A stretch of DNA of 25,253 bases, taken from a virus. Below, one piece after another: positions 7,120 to 15,248 of the stretch. The notes below the pieces were generated by a model, which saw only the letters and a program-made list of their open reading frames with translations, was not told the origin of the DNA and did no database searches. The stretch spans positions 1 to 25,253 of the IMG/VR virus record IMGVR_UViG_3300033153_006481. One strand, written 5' to 3'. Position numbers and translations under genes: made by a program. Every line of letters starts with the position of its first letter. Position 1 is the stretch's first letter.

Positions 7120-9167
7120 TGTCTAAACAAGCAGAAAACTGGATAAAAGAAGGTAGTAGCACCTTAGGCGCTGGCGACCTAATATTAACTGGAAATGATG
7201 TCGGGTTTACTCGGTTCAGGGATGCTTTACTGGCCGGTGAAGTGTATTATTCCATTGAGGATGGTACCAATCGGGAGGCGGGTATCGGCCTATTTAACGG
7301 TAGTAATACCATTGCCAGAACACAAGTTCAATCCACACTAAAGATAGGCGTGTTTAATAAATCAAACCCCACTCCGCTAAGCCTATCAGGTTTGGCAATA
7401 GTTTCAGGGTCAATTAATGCAGAAGCATACAAAGCTATCCAGAGTGACATTGCTGCAGGCACCGATAACATAGAGGCCAATGCGGTAAACATTCTGGCTA
7501 ACACAGCGGCCATAGTAGTCAACTCAAACACAATCTCCACCAACACCTCTAACATACAGCAGAATGATGTAGAGATAGCTGCCAATACAACCAGTATTAT
7601 AGTGCTGGAGTCCTCTGTAGGGCAGAATGACACTGATATTGCGAATAATACCGCAGATATTGCGAATAATTCCACAAATATAGACACCCTAAACTCTGAA
7701 GTGTCTCAAAATACTACAGATATTTCAGGTAATACAGATGCCATAGGGATGTTAGATATAGATGTTAGTTTCCGGGAATCAGCGGTCACAGCCTTAGAAA
7801 CCGGGGGCGCAATAACTGGTGCAGGAACAACATCCATTTTAGTGGCTGCAGGCAATGGTGAAATAGTAAACAGCTACTCTGACCCAGAGGCGCAGATAAC
7901 TAAAGAGGTATCGTGGGCAGAGACTACCTTTGACCTGCTGGCCAACGCAGGTATGCCAGTAGCCTCAGGGCTTGGTTTTACTGGTATTGGTGTGGCGAAG
8001 ACGACCTCAGGGGATGGGCAAGGTGTAATAACAGCATACCCTAATGGAACGAGTGATGCTCAGCGACGTTCTGTAATTATTCTAGGTTTTGTAGAGTATG
8101 TTGATAGGGTCATTACTGCAGTAAAATTTGCCCCAATAGTCAGCAATCAAATAGGTAATACTGTACTAGATATTATCAGCTTTATGCCGACTACATCTCG
8201 TCTTAAGGGTCTATTAACAAGGCCCACCGCTATAGGGGATATGACTGTATGGAGGGACATAGGTTCTCTATTTGGCAGTGGTGTGAACTATGAGAATGCG
8301 CTGGATAATCAAAATGTTTTAGCAGTGCCTGCTGATGGGTCTACAACTGAAGGGGTTAACTTCTACCCTTTGCAATATAACGACGGGACTACAATTACAG
8401 ACACTGTTACGAACCAAGTACCAGTTGATGTGTATGAGCCAGATGGCTCAGGCGTTAGTACCATAACTAATAATCATGCTGTGATACATTATTTACTTCA
8501 ATCTTTATCTGGAGTATTTGTTCTATCCTATGGTCAACAAGAGTATGACGACTATGAGACCGCTAAAAGCAACCTGTTTGCCGACCAAGCGTCTCATCTA
8601 TTCCCGGCAGAAACGACTAAGTTTATAATTTTAGCGCAAATGGTAGTATTAAAAGGCACGACCACATGGGGTCTTACTGCAGAAATATTCCCTTTAGGTT
8701 CAGCAGTATCCTCCAGCAGTTCTGGCGGTGAAGCCACTTCAGCTATCAATATTTCATACACTGATATTTACTCTCTAGGTACTAATGTTCAAGCAGCTAT
8801 TGACAGCTTGGCAGCTATTAAACTGACACCAGACCAGAAAGCATCACTGGATGCGGCGAACGCGCCCTCAGCTGCCAATGCATTGGCTACTGTGGGGGAT
8901 ATCCCTTTAGTATCCGGGGTGAATACCGGTGATGAAGTATTTTACTACACTGAGTTAGCAGCGTTTCCGGTCACCGGCAATGCAGGGTACCTCTATGGTG
9001 CTGAGGACACTAACCTACTGTACCGATGGTCTGTTGACCAGTATGTCGCAGTGGGAACCCCTGACACTATAGTAGAGGAGGGCGATAACGTCTCATTATT
9101 AACGAACGATGCAAATTACGCCACGAACGACACTATGGTAGGTTTGGCTATCGTCTTTGGCTCATAG
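7119..9167 (+). CDS. Tail fibre protein with long N@d coiled coil
   Basis: 682 residues from the ATG at 7119, which overlaps the adaptor stop; a longer in-frame start at 7083 would overlap the adaptor gene and is not preferred. Residues 1-103 form the common phage fibre attachment domain (a strand with GVG/GF.RFRDA, then EVYYSIEDGT, then a GIGLFNGSNTIARTQV-like segment). Residues 118-215 are an unbroken heptad run with Ile/Val at position a and mostly Asn at d, typical of trimeric fibres. The middle (about 230-560) is beta-rich with no family I can name. The C-terminal part has fibre-type segments: VSGVNTGDE, then FPVTGNAGYLYGAEDTNLLYRW, then GDNVSLLTNDANYAT near the end. It probably attaches to the tail and carries or supports receptor-binding parts encoded downstream. 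Confidence 0.78.
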   Translation: MSKQAENWIKEGSSTLGAGDLILTGNDVGFTRFRDALLAGEVYYSIEDGTNREAGIGLFNGSNTIARTQVQSTLKIGVFNKSNPTPLSLSGLAIVSGSINAEAYKAIQSDIAAGTDNIEANAVNILANTAAIVVNSNTISTNTSNIQQNDVEIAANTTSIIVLESSVGQNDTDIANNTADIANNSTNIDTLNSEVSQNTTDISGNTDAIGMLDIDVSFRESAVTALETGGAITGAGTTSILVAAGNGEIVNSYSDPEAQITKEVSWAETTFDLLANAGMPVASGLGFTGIGVAKTTSGDGQGVITAYPNGTSDAQRRSVIILGFVEYVDRVITAVKFAPIVSNQIGNTVLDIISFMPTTSRLKGLLTRPTAIGDMTVWRDIGSLFGSGVNYENALDNQNVLAVPADGSTTEGVNFYPLQYNDGTTITDTVTNQVPVDVYEPDGSGVSTITNNHAVIHYLLQSLSGVFVLSYGQQEYDDYETAKSNLFADQASHLFPAETTKFIILAQMVVLKGTTTWGLTAEIFPLGSAVSSSSSGGEATSAINISYTDIYSLGTNVQAAIDSLAAIKLTPDQKASLDAANAPSAANALATVGDIPLVSGVNTGDEVFYYTELAAFPVTGNAGYLYGAEDTNLLYRWSVDQYVAVGTPDTIVEEGDNVSLLTNDANYATNDTMVGLAIVFGS

Positions 9168-9182
9168 ATTGAGGAACATGCA

Positions 9183-10067
9183 ATGTCATTTTTAAATAAA
9201 GCAGAAGTTATCGGGGTAGTACCTAATGTGCTATACACCGTCCCTGCGGGATTCGAGATATCTATACATGGGTTGGTGTTGGATAACCCCTCTGGGATAG
9301 AGGAGGTCATCACAGTTAGCTTATATAATCAGGCTACTGGTCTGACTAATGTTGTTGAAACAGTTATATTGGCAGCGAACTCAGCTTATACTTTAAGTAA
9401 AGCACTCAATCTAACCCAGCAAGATTATATAACTCTGGTTAGTACCGGGGCTGCCACAACCGTCATGGCGAGTGTATACCAGCAATCCTTATCTGGTGCC
9501 AATACAGCCATCGTACTTGTGCCAAGGGGTGCATGGAGCAGCATAGCAACCTATGTCACCCTCGACATGGTGGATAGTGAGGGTTCCTCCTATGTCGCTA
9601 TGTCACCTAACAACAATAGTCAGCCTCCCGGGGTAAACTGGGGTCTGGTAGCCAGTAGGGGCACCATAGGTACTGTTGAACTGATAATCGGCGGTACTAA
9701 TATCGGTGTCGACTCAACAGACCCTGCCTTTCCAGTCATTCACTTAGATACTTCAGTGGTAGTAGAGAGTGTTGTGGTAACTGATAAGTTAAAGGCCATA
9801 GGTGATTTAAACATCAATGTAGCGGCAGCCAATGTACAGACTAAGACTATCTCAGTAGACTCAGTGTTTACATTCTCTGACTGGACTGCAGACGCAAGTA
9901 TCGTGATGCTTGAATTAACGACTGCGGGAACTGAAGTAATAACATGGACTGGGGTCACTTGGGATGAGGGCGCTGCGCCTGATACGGAGACATTTATGAA
10001 GTTAATATTTACCTCTGTCGATGGTGGTACAACCGTACGAGGCTCTTCAATAAAGGTGACCCCATGA
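9183..10067 (+). CDS. Fibre-like virion protein with carbohydrate-binding-like module
   Basis: 294 residues after a GAGGAA ribosome site. Residues 1-101 resemble a beta-sandwich domain found in phage virion proteins (LYTVPAGFEISIHGLVLDN, later AANSAYTLSK and a final strand VMASVYQ). Residues 112-160 match the small type 5/12 carbohydrate-binding pattern: GAWSS, Y124, D-V-DSEGSSYVA, N-rich turn, then W153. Residues 215-294 form a beta domain seen in fibre proteins (VITWTGVTWDEGAAPD, then FTSVDGGTTVRGS). This looks like a modular receptor-binding or decoration protein that recognises a surface polysaccharide. Ligand and exact place on the virion are not shown by sequence. The stop overlaps the next ATG (ATGA). 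Confidence 0.7.
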   Translation: MSFLNKAEVIGVVPNVLYTVPAGFEISIHGLVLDNPSGIEEVITVSLYNQATGLTNVVETVILAANSAYTLSKALNLTQQDYITLVSTGAATTVMASVYQQSLSGANTAIVLVPRGAWSSIATYVTLDMVDSEGSSYVAMSPNNNSQPPGVNWGLVASRGTIGTVELIIGGTNIGVDSTDPAFPVIHLDTSVVVESVVVTDKLKAIGDLNINVAAANVQTKTISVDSVFTFSDWTADASIVMLELTTAGTEVITWTGVTWDEGAAPDTETFMKLIFTSVDGGTTVRGSSIKVTP

Positions 10068-11938
10068 GCAGCCCACTAAAAGAACTATTAGCAGCAAGCG
10101 GTTCCAAGGGCGGAGTGCCTATTGAAGAAATATTCAATGTATACGTATACCAAGGTAATGGTATAGTGTACGACTGTGTCACAGGCCTAGACCTTGTTAA
10201 TAATAAAGGTTTAGTATGGATTAAGCTAAGGTCTGCTGTTGGGTGGCATATACTCACCGATACTCTAAGAGAGGCTACTAACTTTATAAGGACAGACTAC
10301 GCTGATATTGAGGTACATGACGCGAGTACGTTGACATCTTTTAATTCTAACGGATTTAGCTTAGGAAATTCTCCTCAAGTAAATACTAATGGTCAATCTC
10401 ATGTTGCCTACACTTTTATGCCGTCACCTAAATTTTTTAGCATTGTTGAGTATATTGGCGATGGTATTCCCGGGAAAACTATACCTCATACCCTAGGTAT
10501 TGAACCGGGTATGATACAGGTTAAGAGATTAGATGTAGAAGTATCTGAGTGGGCTATATATCACAAATCTTTAGGCGCAACCCAGCAATTGACCTATGAG
10601 AACCCAGCAGCAATTACATCGTCTGTATGGAATGGTACCGAACCAACAAATAAAGAGTTTACAATAGGTGACTCTGCTGCAGTTAATAACGTAGGAGAGA
10701 GATATATAGCATATCTATTTGCTGATAGTGAGGAGCCAGATAGCAATATTGCTTGTGGTAACCTCTCAGTAGATGGGACCGGTATTGCGTCTGTAGAACT
10801 TGGGTGGGAGCCACAGTATCTACTAATTAAAGCATCATCTGAGATTGGTGATTGGTCACTTTTTGATAGTATGAGGGGTATAAATTTTAATAGAACTGAC
10901 GCTTTTCTTGCTCCTAATAATAATTTAGCTGAAGATAGCGCACATAACTTTGTTGATACATACCACTCTGGATTTAGTGTTAGGGATTTTGGTGCTAATA
11001 GAGACCTTATCTACATGGCAATCCGCAAGTCAACGTACCCAGCCCCTAAGAACTCCAGTGAGGTATTTGCTATTGATACCCAAGGTGGCTCCGGAGATGG
11101 TAAATCCCCCGGGTTTAGAAGCGGGTTCATCGTTGATATGATTTTACAAAGACGAGTAAATTCAATCGCTTATACAGATATAGCTCAACGATTGACCCAA
11201 GGCTATAAGCTTCGAACTGGACTAAATAATGGTGAATTTGCTGACACAAATGATAAATTCGACTATGTTAATGGGTTCGGATTAGACCATAGCATAGATA
11301 CTGCAGACTACGCATGGATGTTTAAAAGAGCATACGCATTCTTTGATGTAGTAAACTATGTAGGTGATAATATCGCTGGCAGGGAGATACCTCATAATTT
11401 AGGTGCCAAGCCTGATATGATGTGGATTAAGTCTCGAGAAGCAAACTTAAATTGGGTTGTTTATCTCAATACGCCAGCCATGGGTGCTACTAAAGCAATT
11501 AACCTTGATAATATAGGTGCTGCGTTCAGCACACCACTGGCATGGGATGATACTGAGCCGACAGATACAGTTTTTACTATAGGTAATTGGGATAGACTTA
11601 ACTCTATTGGACATTCTATGGCAGTATACCTATTTGCAACACTGTCAGGTATATCAAAAGTGGGTCAGTACACTGGAAACGGTACCTCTCAGATTATTGA
11701 TTGCGATTTCTTGGTGGGGAGTAAATTCATTATCATACGGACTTTAGAAATAGGCAGTTGGTGGTATGTGGATAGTGCCAGAGGGTTTGATAAGGTACTG
11801 CAGTTAGATGGTGGTGACATTGAGATAACTGTCACAGCTATAGGCACTGATAATTCAGGTTTTACCGTGACTGAAGAAGGTACTCTATCAATCAATACAG
11901 ATGGCGTGGAATATGCATTCTACGCCGTAGCAACTTAA
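10064..11938 (+). CDS. Tail spike/fibre with six DUF7483-like repeats
   Basis: 624 residues made almost wholly of about six tandem domains of 90-100 residues: roughly 24-118, 125-220, 229-322, 335-423, 426-526 and 530-624. The consensus is V-x-Y-x-G-(N/D)-G, then IPH-LG-P, then MIxxK-R-W-V-Y, then a T-EPT--F-IG- segment and a final YLFA-like strand. Repeats 2 and 5 are closest (both have IPH.LG, EPT, FTIG). Repeat 4 has lost most of the signature. This domain is common in tail fibre genes of marine and environmental phages. A short N-terminal helix (residues 1-20) may be the attachment part. The likely role is host recognition. No enzymatic residues are recognisable. Confidence 0.75.
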   Translation: MSSPLKELLAASGSKGGVPIEEIFNVYVYQGNGIVYDCVTGLDLVNNKGLVWIKLRSAVGWHILTDTLREATNFIRTDYADIEVHDASTLTSFNSNGFSLGNSPQVNTNGQSHVAYTFMPSPKFFSIVEYIGDGIPGKTIPHTLGIEPGMIQVKRLDVEVSEWAIYHKSLGATQQLTYENPAAITSSVWNGTEPTNKEFTIGDSAAVNNVGERYIAYLFADSEEPDSNIACGNLSVDGTGIASVELGWEPQYLLIKASSEIGDWSLFDSMRGINFNRTDAFLAPNNNLAEDSAHNFVDTYHSGFSVRDFGANRDLIYMAIRKSTYPAPKNSSEVFAIDTQGGSGDGKSPGFRSGFIVDMILQRRVNSIAYTDIAQRLTQGYKLRTGLNNGEFADTNDKFDYVNGFGLDHSIDTADYAWMFKRAYAFFDVVNYVGDNIAGREIPHNLGAKPDMMWIKSREANLNWVVYLNTPAMGATKAINLDNIGAAFSTPLAWDDTEPTDTVFTIGNWDRLNSIGHSMAVYLFATLSGISKVGQYTGNGTSQIIDCDFLVGSKFIIIRTLEIGSWWYVDSARGFDKVLQLDGGDIEITVTAIGTDNSGFTVTEEGTLSINTDGVEYAFYAVAT

Positions 11939-11947
11939 GGATTAATC

Positions 11948-12586
11948 ATGTATATAAACAATACGAATAACGCTGAGACTAAAAGTTATGCTCAGATTAA
12001 AGCAGATAATCCCGAGGTTAGTCTGCCAGCTCAGCAACTGCCAATAGTGTTAACTATCTGGTATATCATTAACTCTGCAACAAAACCCGACTATGATTCT
12101 GATACGCAAAGACTGGTTTCTGATACACCTGAAAAAATTGGTAATGAGTATTTTGAAGCATGGACTGTTGTAGACATTAGTCAAGGGGAGATGGACTCCA
12201 GTCTATCTGCTGCACAGTCTGCTAAATATATCGAAATATGGAATGAAGCGAGTAGACAGAATGTGGCAGCAGAAGCATCTTTCTTTACTTCCGGCTCTAA
12301 TGGGGTGCGAAACGACTCCAGATTGAGTAAACATAATGCCCGTATTGCGAATAAAAATATTAAAAGCAATAACGGTCAGGGTCAGGGTCAGGGCTCTAAC
12401 CCCGAGGAAGATGAGTTTGTAGAAGCATATAATGACTGCATGGATTGGGAGGTTACCACTAATGCTATTGCAAATGATGCAGAGGATGATGTGGATGCTA
12501 TGGGCACCCCCAGCGAAGTCAATGCCTACGATGCTGTTAATGACCCTCCATGGCAGGAGCCATTTATAGCGCCACTGACTGTATAG
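11948..12586 (+). CDS. Fibre-associated or chaperone-like protein
   Basis: 212 residues behind an AAGGA ribosome site. Residues 1-80 resemble the N-terminal part of tail-fibre assembly or tail proteins (YAQIKADNPEVSLPA, then Y-D-DTQRLVSDTPEKIG, then A-WTVVDIS). Residues 85-125 are helical with many Ser and Asn. A Gln-Gly run (GQGQGQG) at about 142-148 is a flexible hinge before an acidic C-terminal segment. Its position between fibre genes suggests an assembly helper for one of them, or a minor tail component. The function is inferred from weak similarity and position. Confidence 0.6.
   Translation: MYINNTNNAETKSYAQIKADNPEVSLPAQQLPIVLTIWYIINSATKPDYDSDTQRLVSDTPEKIGNEYFEAWTVVDISQGEMDSSLSAAQSAKYIEIWNEASRQNVAAEASFFTSGSNGVRNDSRLSKHNARIANKNIKSNNGQGQGQGSNPEEDEFVEAYNDCMDWEVTTNAIANDAEDDVDAMGTPSEVNAYDAVNDPPWQEPFIAPLTV
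12374..12391 (+). repeat. Three copies of a GGTCAG hexamer
   Basis: Three perfect tandem copies of GGTCAG encode the (Gly-Gln) run of the fibre-associated protein. The unit length keeps the reading frame, so copy number can vary without loss of the gene. Confidence 0.85.
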
Positions 12587-12595
12587 GAGATATTC

Positions 12596-12757
12596 ATGTT
12601 TGGAACTATTGTCTTCGGTATTACGCCCTTCGCTACCTCCGGGGAAGTTACTGACGAAGTATTTAACCCATGGGTTGAGCAGTGTAAATCTGACGATGAG
12701 TGGGAAATATCTGAGAAACCGCTAACCGACGTAAGGAGATGCGAAGATGCCACTTGA
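12596..12757 (+). CDS. 53-residue hypothetical protein between fibre genes
   Basis: An ATG at 12596 follows a good ribosome site (AGGAG, 12586-12590) ten bases after the previous stop. The frame runs to a TGA at 12755-12757, overlapping the start of the next gene by 11 bases. It fills a 160-base gap exactly. The product starts with a hydrophobic stretch (MFGTIVFGITPFA) and continues acidic (VTDEVFNPWVEQCKSDDEWEIS), with a Cys at 30 and 49. The N-terminal stretch is too short and Pro-broken for a confident membrane anchor. I do not recognise a family. Similar very short proteins between fibre genes are often tail components or assembly helpers, but nothing here proves that. Confidence 0.6.
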   Translation: MFGTIVFGITPFATSGEVTDEVFNPWVEQCKSDDEWEISEKPLTDVRRCEDAT

Positions 12758-13406
12758 GTCAACGACAACTATATCCGGGCTTGACGTGCTATGGCCCCTT
12801 AGAAAGGACCCCCACAATCAGGGTGACGACCATTTTCGGCTTGTGAAGTCTGTGCTTAAGGCTACATTCCCCGGAGCAGCTGGAGACGGTTTGAATGGAC
12901 CTGTAGTGGCATCTGAGTCAGACTTTGATAATATCAAAGAATCCCGGAGTAACTTGCAAGCACAGATAGACGTACTTTCCGGGTATACGCCCCCTGAAGC
13001 ATTCCCTCAGGGGACACGTATGGTATTTCACCAAGCGGCTGCTCCTTTGGGGTGGACGACTGATACTTCTGTTAATGACCACATGCTGTATGCATCAAAC
13101 TCAGCAGGAGGGACTGCAGGAACAGACAACCCTACTGTATGTGATAAAGTGGCCAGCCATACGCATCCCGGTGCCACAAACTCAGATGGTGCTCACTCTC
13201 ACGATTTTGATGATGATGGAAACTTTTTTGTGAATGGGTCTAACCCTAACCAACAGGGTGTAGTGGGTGATACGCTCGATAATATGAGATTTGCAGTTAT
13301 AGCAGTAAGTGGAGCCCATGTTCACGCATTTACGACTAGCATTAACTCTGGTGCAGATAGCTGGACCCCTAAACGAGCTAACGTTATTATAGCGGTTAAG
13401 CAGTAA
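12747..13406 (+). CDS. Short tail fibre protein with HxH-containing tip
   Basis: 219 residues; the ribosome site (AAGGAG, 12733-12738) lies inside the preceding small gene. Residues 8-52 show a fibre N-terminal pattern (DVLWPLRKDPHNQGDDHFRLVKSVLKATFPG). From about residue 87 there is a collar/tip pattern: FPQGTRMVFHQAAAPLGWT, and near the end WTPKRANVIIAVKQ, common at fibre C-termini. Three HxH pairs (HTH, HSH, HVH) lie between. In T4 gp12 and gp37 fibre tips, HxH pairs bind metal along a trimer axis, so a trimeric metal-stabilised tip is a fair inference here. The last residues overlap the next ATG (TAATG). Confidence 0.75.
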   Translation: MPLESTTTISGLDVLWPLRKDPHNQGDDHFRLVKSVLKATFPGAAGDGLNGPVVASESDFDNIKESRSNLQAQIDVLSGYTPPEAFPQGTRMVFHQAAAPLGWTTDTSVNDHMLYASNSAGGTAGTDNPTVCDKVASHTHPGATNSDGAHSHDFDDDGNFFVNGSNPNQQGVVGDTLDNMRFAVIAVSGAHVHAFTTSINSGADSWTPKRANVIIAVKQ

Positions 13407-13693
13407 TGGATATTAGGACTACCTGCCCCCTAGGACATCAGTGTGAAGTGTCTAAAGACGGGTATGTTGAGCGGTGTGCTTGGTTTACTGAACTATCGGG
13501 CACAACCGCTGATGGCGATGCTATTGATGATTGGAAGTGTGCTATAGCTTGGCAGCCTATTTTACAAGTCGAGACGTCTATGACAAATAAAGGTCAGACT
13601 GAAGCTATCGAGTCAATGAGAAATGAGAATACTAAGAGGCAAGATGCAGCATTACAAATAGCATTTAATAGAGGTGTATTTCTTGATAAGTAA
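13406..13693 (+). CDS. Conserved four-Cys small phage protein
   Basis: 95 residues with C7, C13, C24 and C45 in a pattern CPLG-x2-CE, RCAW, W-KCAIAW-P, then a helical C-terminus (TEAIESMRNENTKRQDAAL). This combination occurs in a small family found in T7-like and other podovirus-like phages, for which I know no established function. The Cys spacing (5, 10 and 20 residues between) could fit metal or Fe-S binding, or disulphides, but the protein has no export signal. The start overlaps the fibre stop by one base. The 3' end overlaps the next gene. Confidence 0.75.
   Translation: MDIRTTCPLGHQCEVSKDGYVERCAWFTELSGTTADGDAIDDWKCAIAWQPILQVETSMTNKGQTEAIESMRNENTKRQDAALQIAFNRGVFLDK
13670..13674 (+). 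promoter_or_regulatory. Ribosome site that decides the start of the nozzle-like gene
   Basis: AGAGG lies eight bases before TTG at 13683. The alternative GTG at 13674 overlaps this site itself and has no ribosome site of its own, so TTG is the better start. Confidence 0.5.
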
Positions 13694-15248
13694 ACAACTA
13701 TCTATACTTGAAAGTACCGGAGTGAATACTGACGTCGCACCATGGAGCTTACCTGAACCAGATTTTTCAGATGGTAATAACTTTCGCATGGTTAGCGGAG
13801 AAGTGGTTTCCTTTGGCGGATATGAGCTGTGGTCCGAATCCGGGCAGACTCTACACAACGGCTTTACCATGCCTGTAGAGGCAGCCTCAGGACGCTATTG
13901 GATGGTAGGACATAGAAATGGTGTAGTAGCATTCGACGGAGCTCAATGGGTTGATATAAGCAGTGACCAAGCATACAACATGCCTGTGAATAGTGAGCTG
14001 TTATGGGCTGGGTGTTTACTGGGCCGGATACCTATCGTATCTAACCCACTGCACGTTCCTGAATACTGGAATACAGTGTCCTTAGGGCAGCCATTGCAGC
14101 CATTAAATTTTTCCCCCGGAGTGACGTGGGCTGAGGCACATAAGAGTGCTCGAGTATTTCGGTCTCACAAGAGCTTCTTGTTTGCCTTGAATTTACAGGA
14201 AGGCGCGAACGAGCAACCTGACTCATACCGATGGTCGCACCCCGCAGATATTAATGGCTTGCCATTTACTTGGGATGAAAATGACACATCTGCGGTAGCT
14301 GGTATTGCGGCACTGGGAGGTGATGGGGGATCTATCATTGACGGCCGGTCACTGCGTGATGCGTTTGCCATATATTCTGAAAATGCTATTGACATATTAG
14401 ATAGTACCGGGGACCAGTATGTCTGGCGAAGACGGGAACTATCTTCTTCAACCGGATTGATGGCGACCAGTGCGCTGGTAGAGGTGAAGGGTAAACACTT
14501 CTTTCTTGCTGATGGTGACATTGTCATGAATGACGGTCACAATTTGCAGTCGTTGGTGCATAACAGAATCCGTAAACGACTAACAGCATATATGAGTACC
14601 GATTTCTATTCACGGTCCTTTGTAGTAAGGAACGAAACATACAAAGAGATATGGTTCTGTGTTCCTGAGGATGGCGCAGAATATCCCAATACTGCGTACA
14701 TCTACAACTGGAGGGATAATTCTTGGGCCATCCGAGATATTCCGGAAGTGGCCAGTGCTGATTACGGCTATTACAGCAAAACTGTGATTGTGGGTGAGTC
14801 ATGGGATGATTGGGCTGGTGAGTGGGATGAGGGTATTGGCGTATGGAATATGGATACAGAGACCCCCTTATCCAATGCTGTGGTAGGCGTTACGAATGAC
14901 CCTGATAATATTCTATTGCTGGAGCCTAATGTCTCTGTCGAAGATGTAGAGACTGTAATAGAGAGAACCGATTTAGCTCTGGAGGGTCACTCACAAATTA
15001 CTGCACTATCAAGGGTGTACCCGCAGATGCGAGGCCCGGGACCTGTTAAAATAGAGTTCGGGTCGCAGGATATGGCTGGGGGCCCTGTGCGATGGAAGCC
15101 CCCAGTAACCTTCATCCCCGGGGTTAATAGAAAAGTGGATATAAGAACCACTGGTGAGTTATTGGCGTGGCGCATGAGCAGCAAAGGTACCTCAAGCTGG
15201 TCGCTATCCGGGATGCTCCTCGAATATTCTTTGGATGGTTTACGATGA
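13683..15248 (+). CDS. Tail nozzle-like structural protein
   Basis: 521 residues from TTG at 13683 (GTG at 13674 would add three). The first 45 residues match a conserved N-terminal block of large podoviral tail proteins (GVNTDVAPWSLPEPDFSDGNNFRMVSGEVVSFGG), the pattern in which a short leader is followed by 'sDG-N-R--dG---' and a Gly-rich strand. The rest is beta-rich with many aromatic residues and no membrane span. T7 gp12 and P22 gp10 are nozzle proteins with similar openings, size class and position after the adaptor, so a nozzle closing the tail tip is likely. Direct homology to either is not shown here. The stop overlaps the next ATG (ATGA). Confidence 0.62.
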   Translation: MISKQLSILESTGVNTDVAPWSLPEPDFSDGNNFRMVSGEVVSFGGYELWSESGQTLHNGFTMPVEAASGRYWMVGHRNGVVAFDGAQWVDISSDQAYNMPVNSELLWAGCLLGRIPIVSNPLHVPEYWNTVSLGQPLQPLNFSPGVTWAEAHKSARVFRSHKSFLFALNLQEGANEQPDSYRWSHPADINGLPFTWDENDTSAVAGIAALGGDGGSIIDGRSLRDAFAIYSENAIDILDSTGDQYVWRRRELSSSTGLMATSALVEVKGKHFFLADGDIVMNDGHNLQSLVHNRIRKRLTAYMSTDFYSRSFVVRNETYKEIWFCVPEDGAEYPNTAYIYNWRDNSWAIRDIPEVASADYGYYSKTVIVGESWDDWAGEWDEGIGVWNMDTETPLSNAVVGVTNDPDNILLLEPNVSVEDVETVIERTDLALEGHSQITALSRVYPQMRGPGPVKIEFGSQDMAGGPVRWKPPVTFIPGVNRKVDIRTTGELLAWRMSSKGTSSWSLSGMLLEYSLDGLR

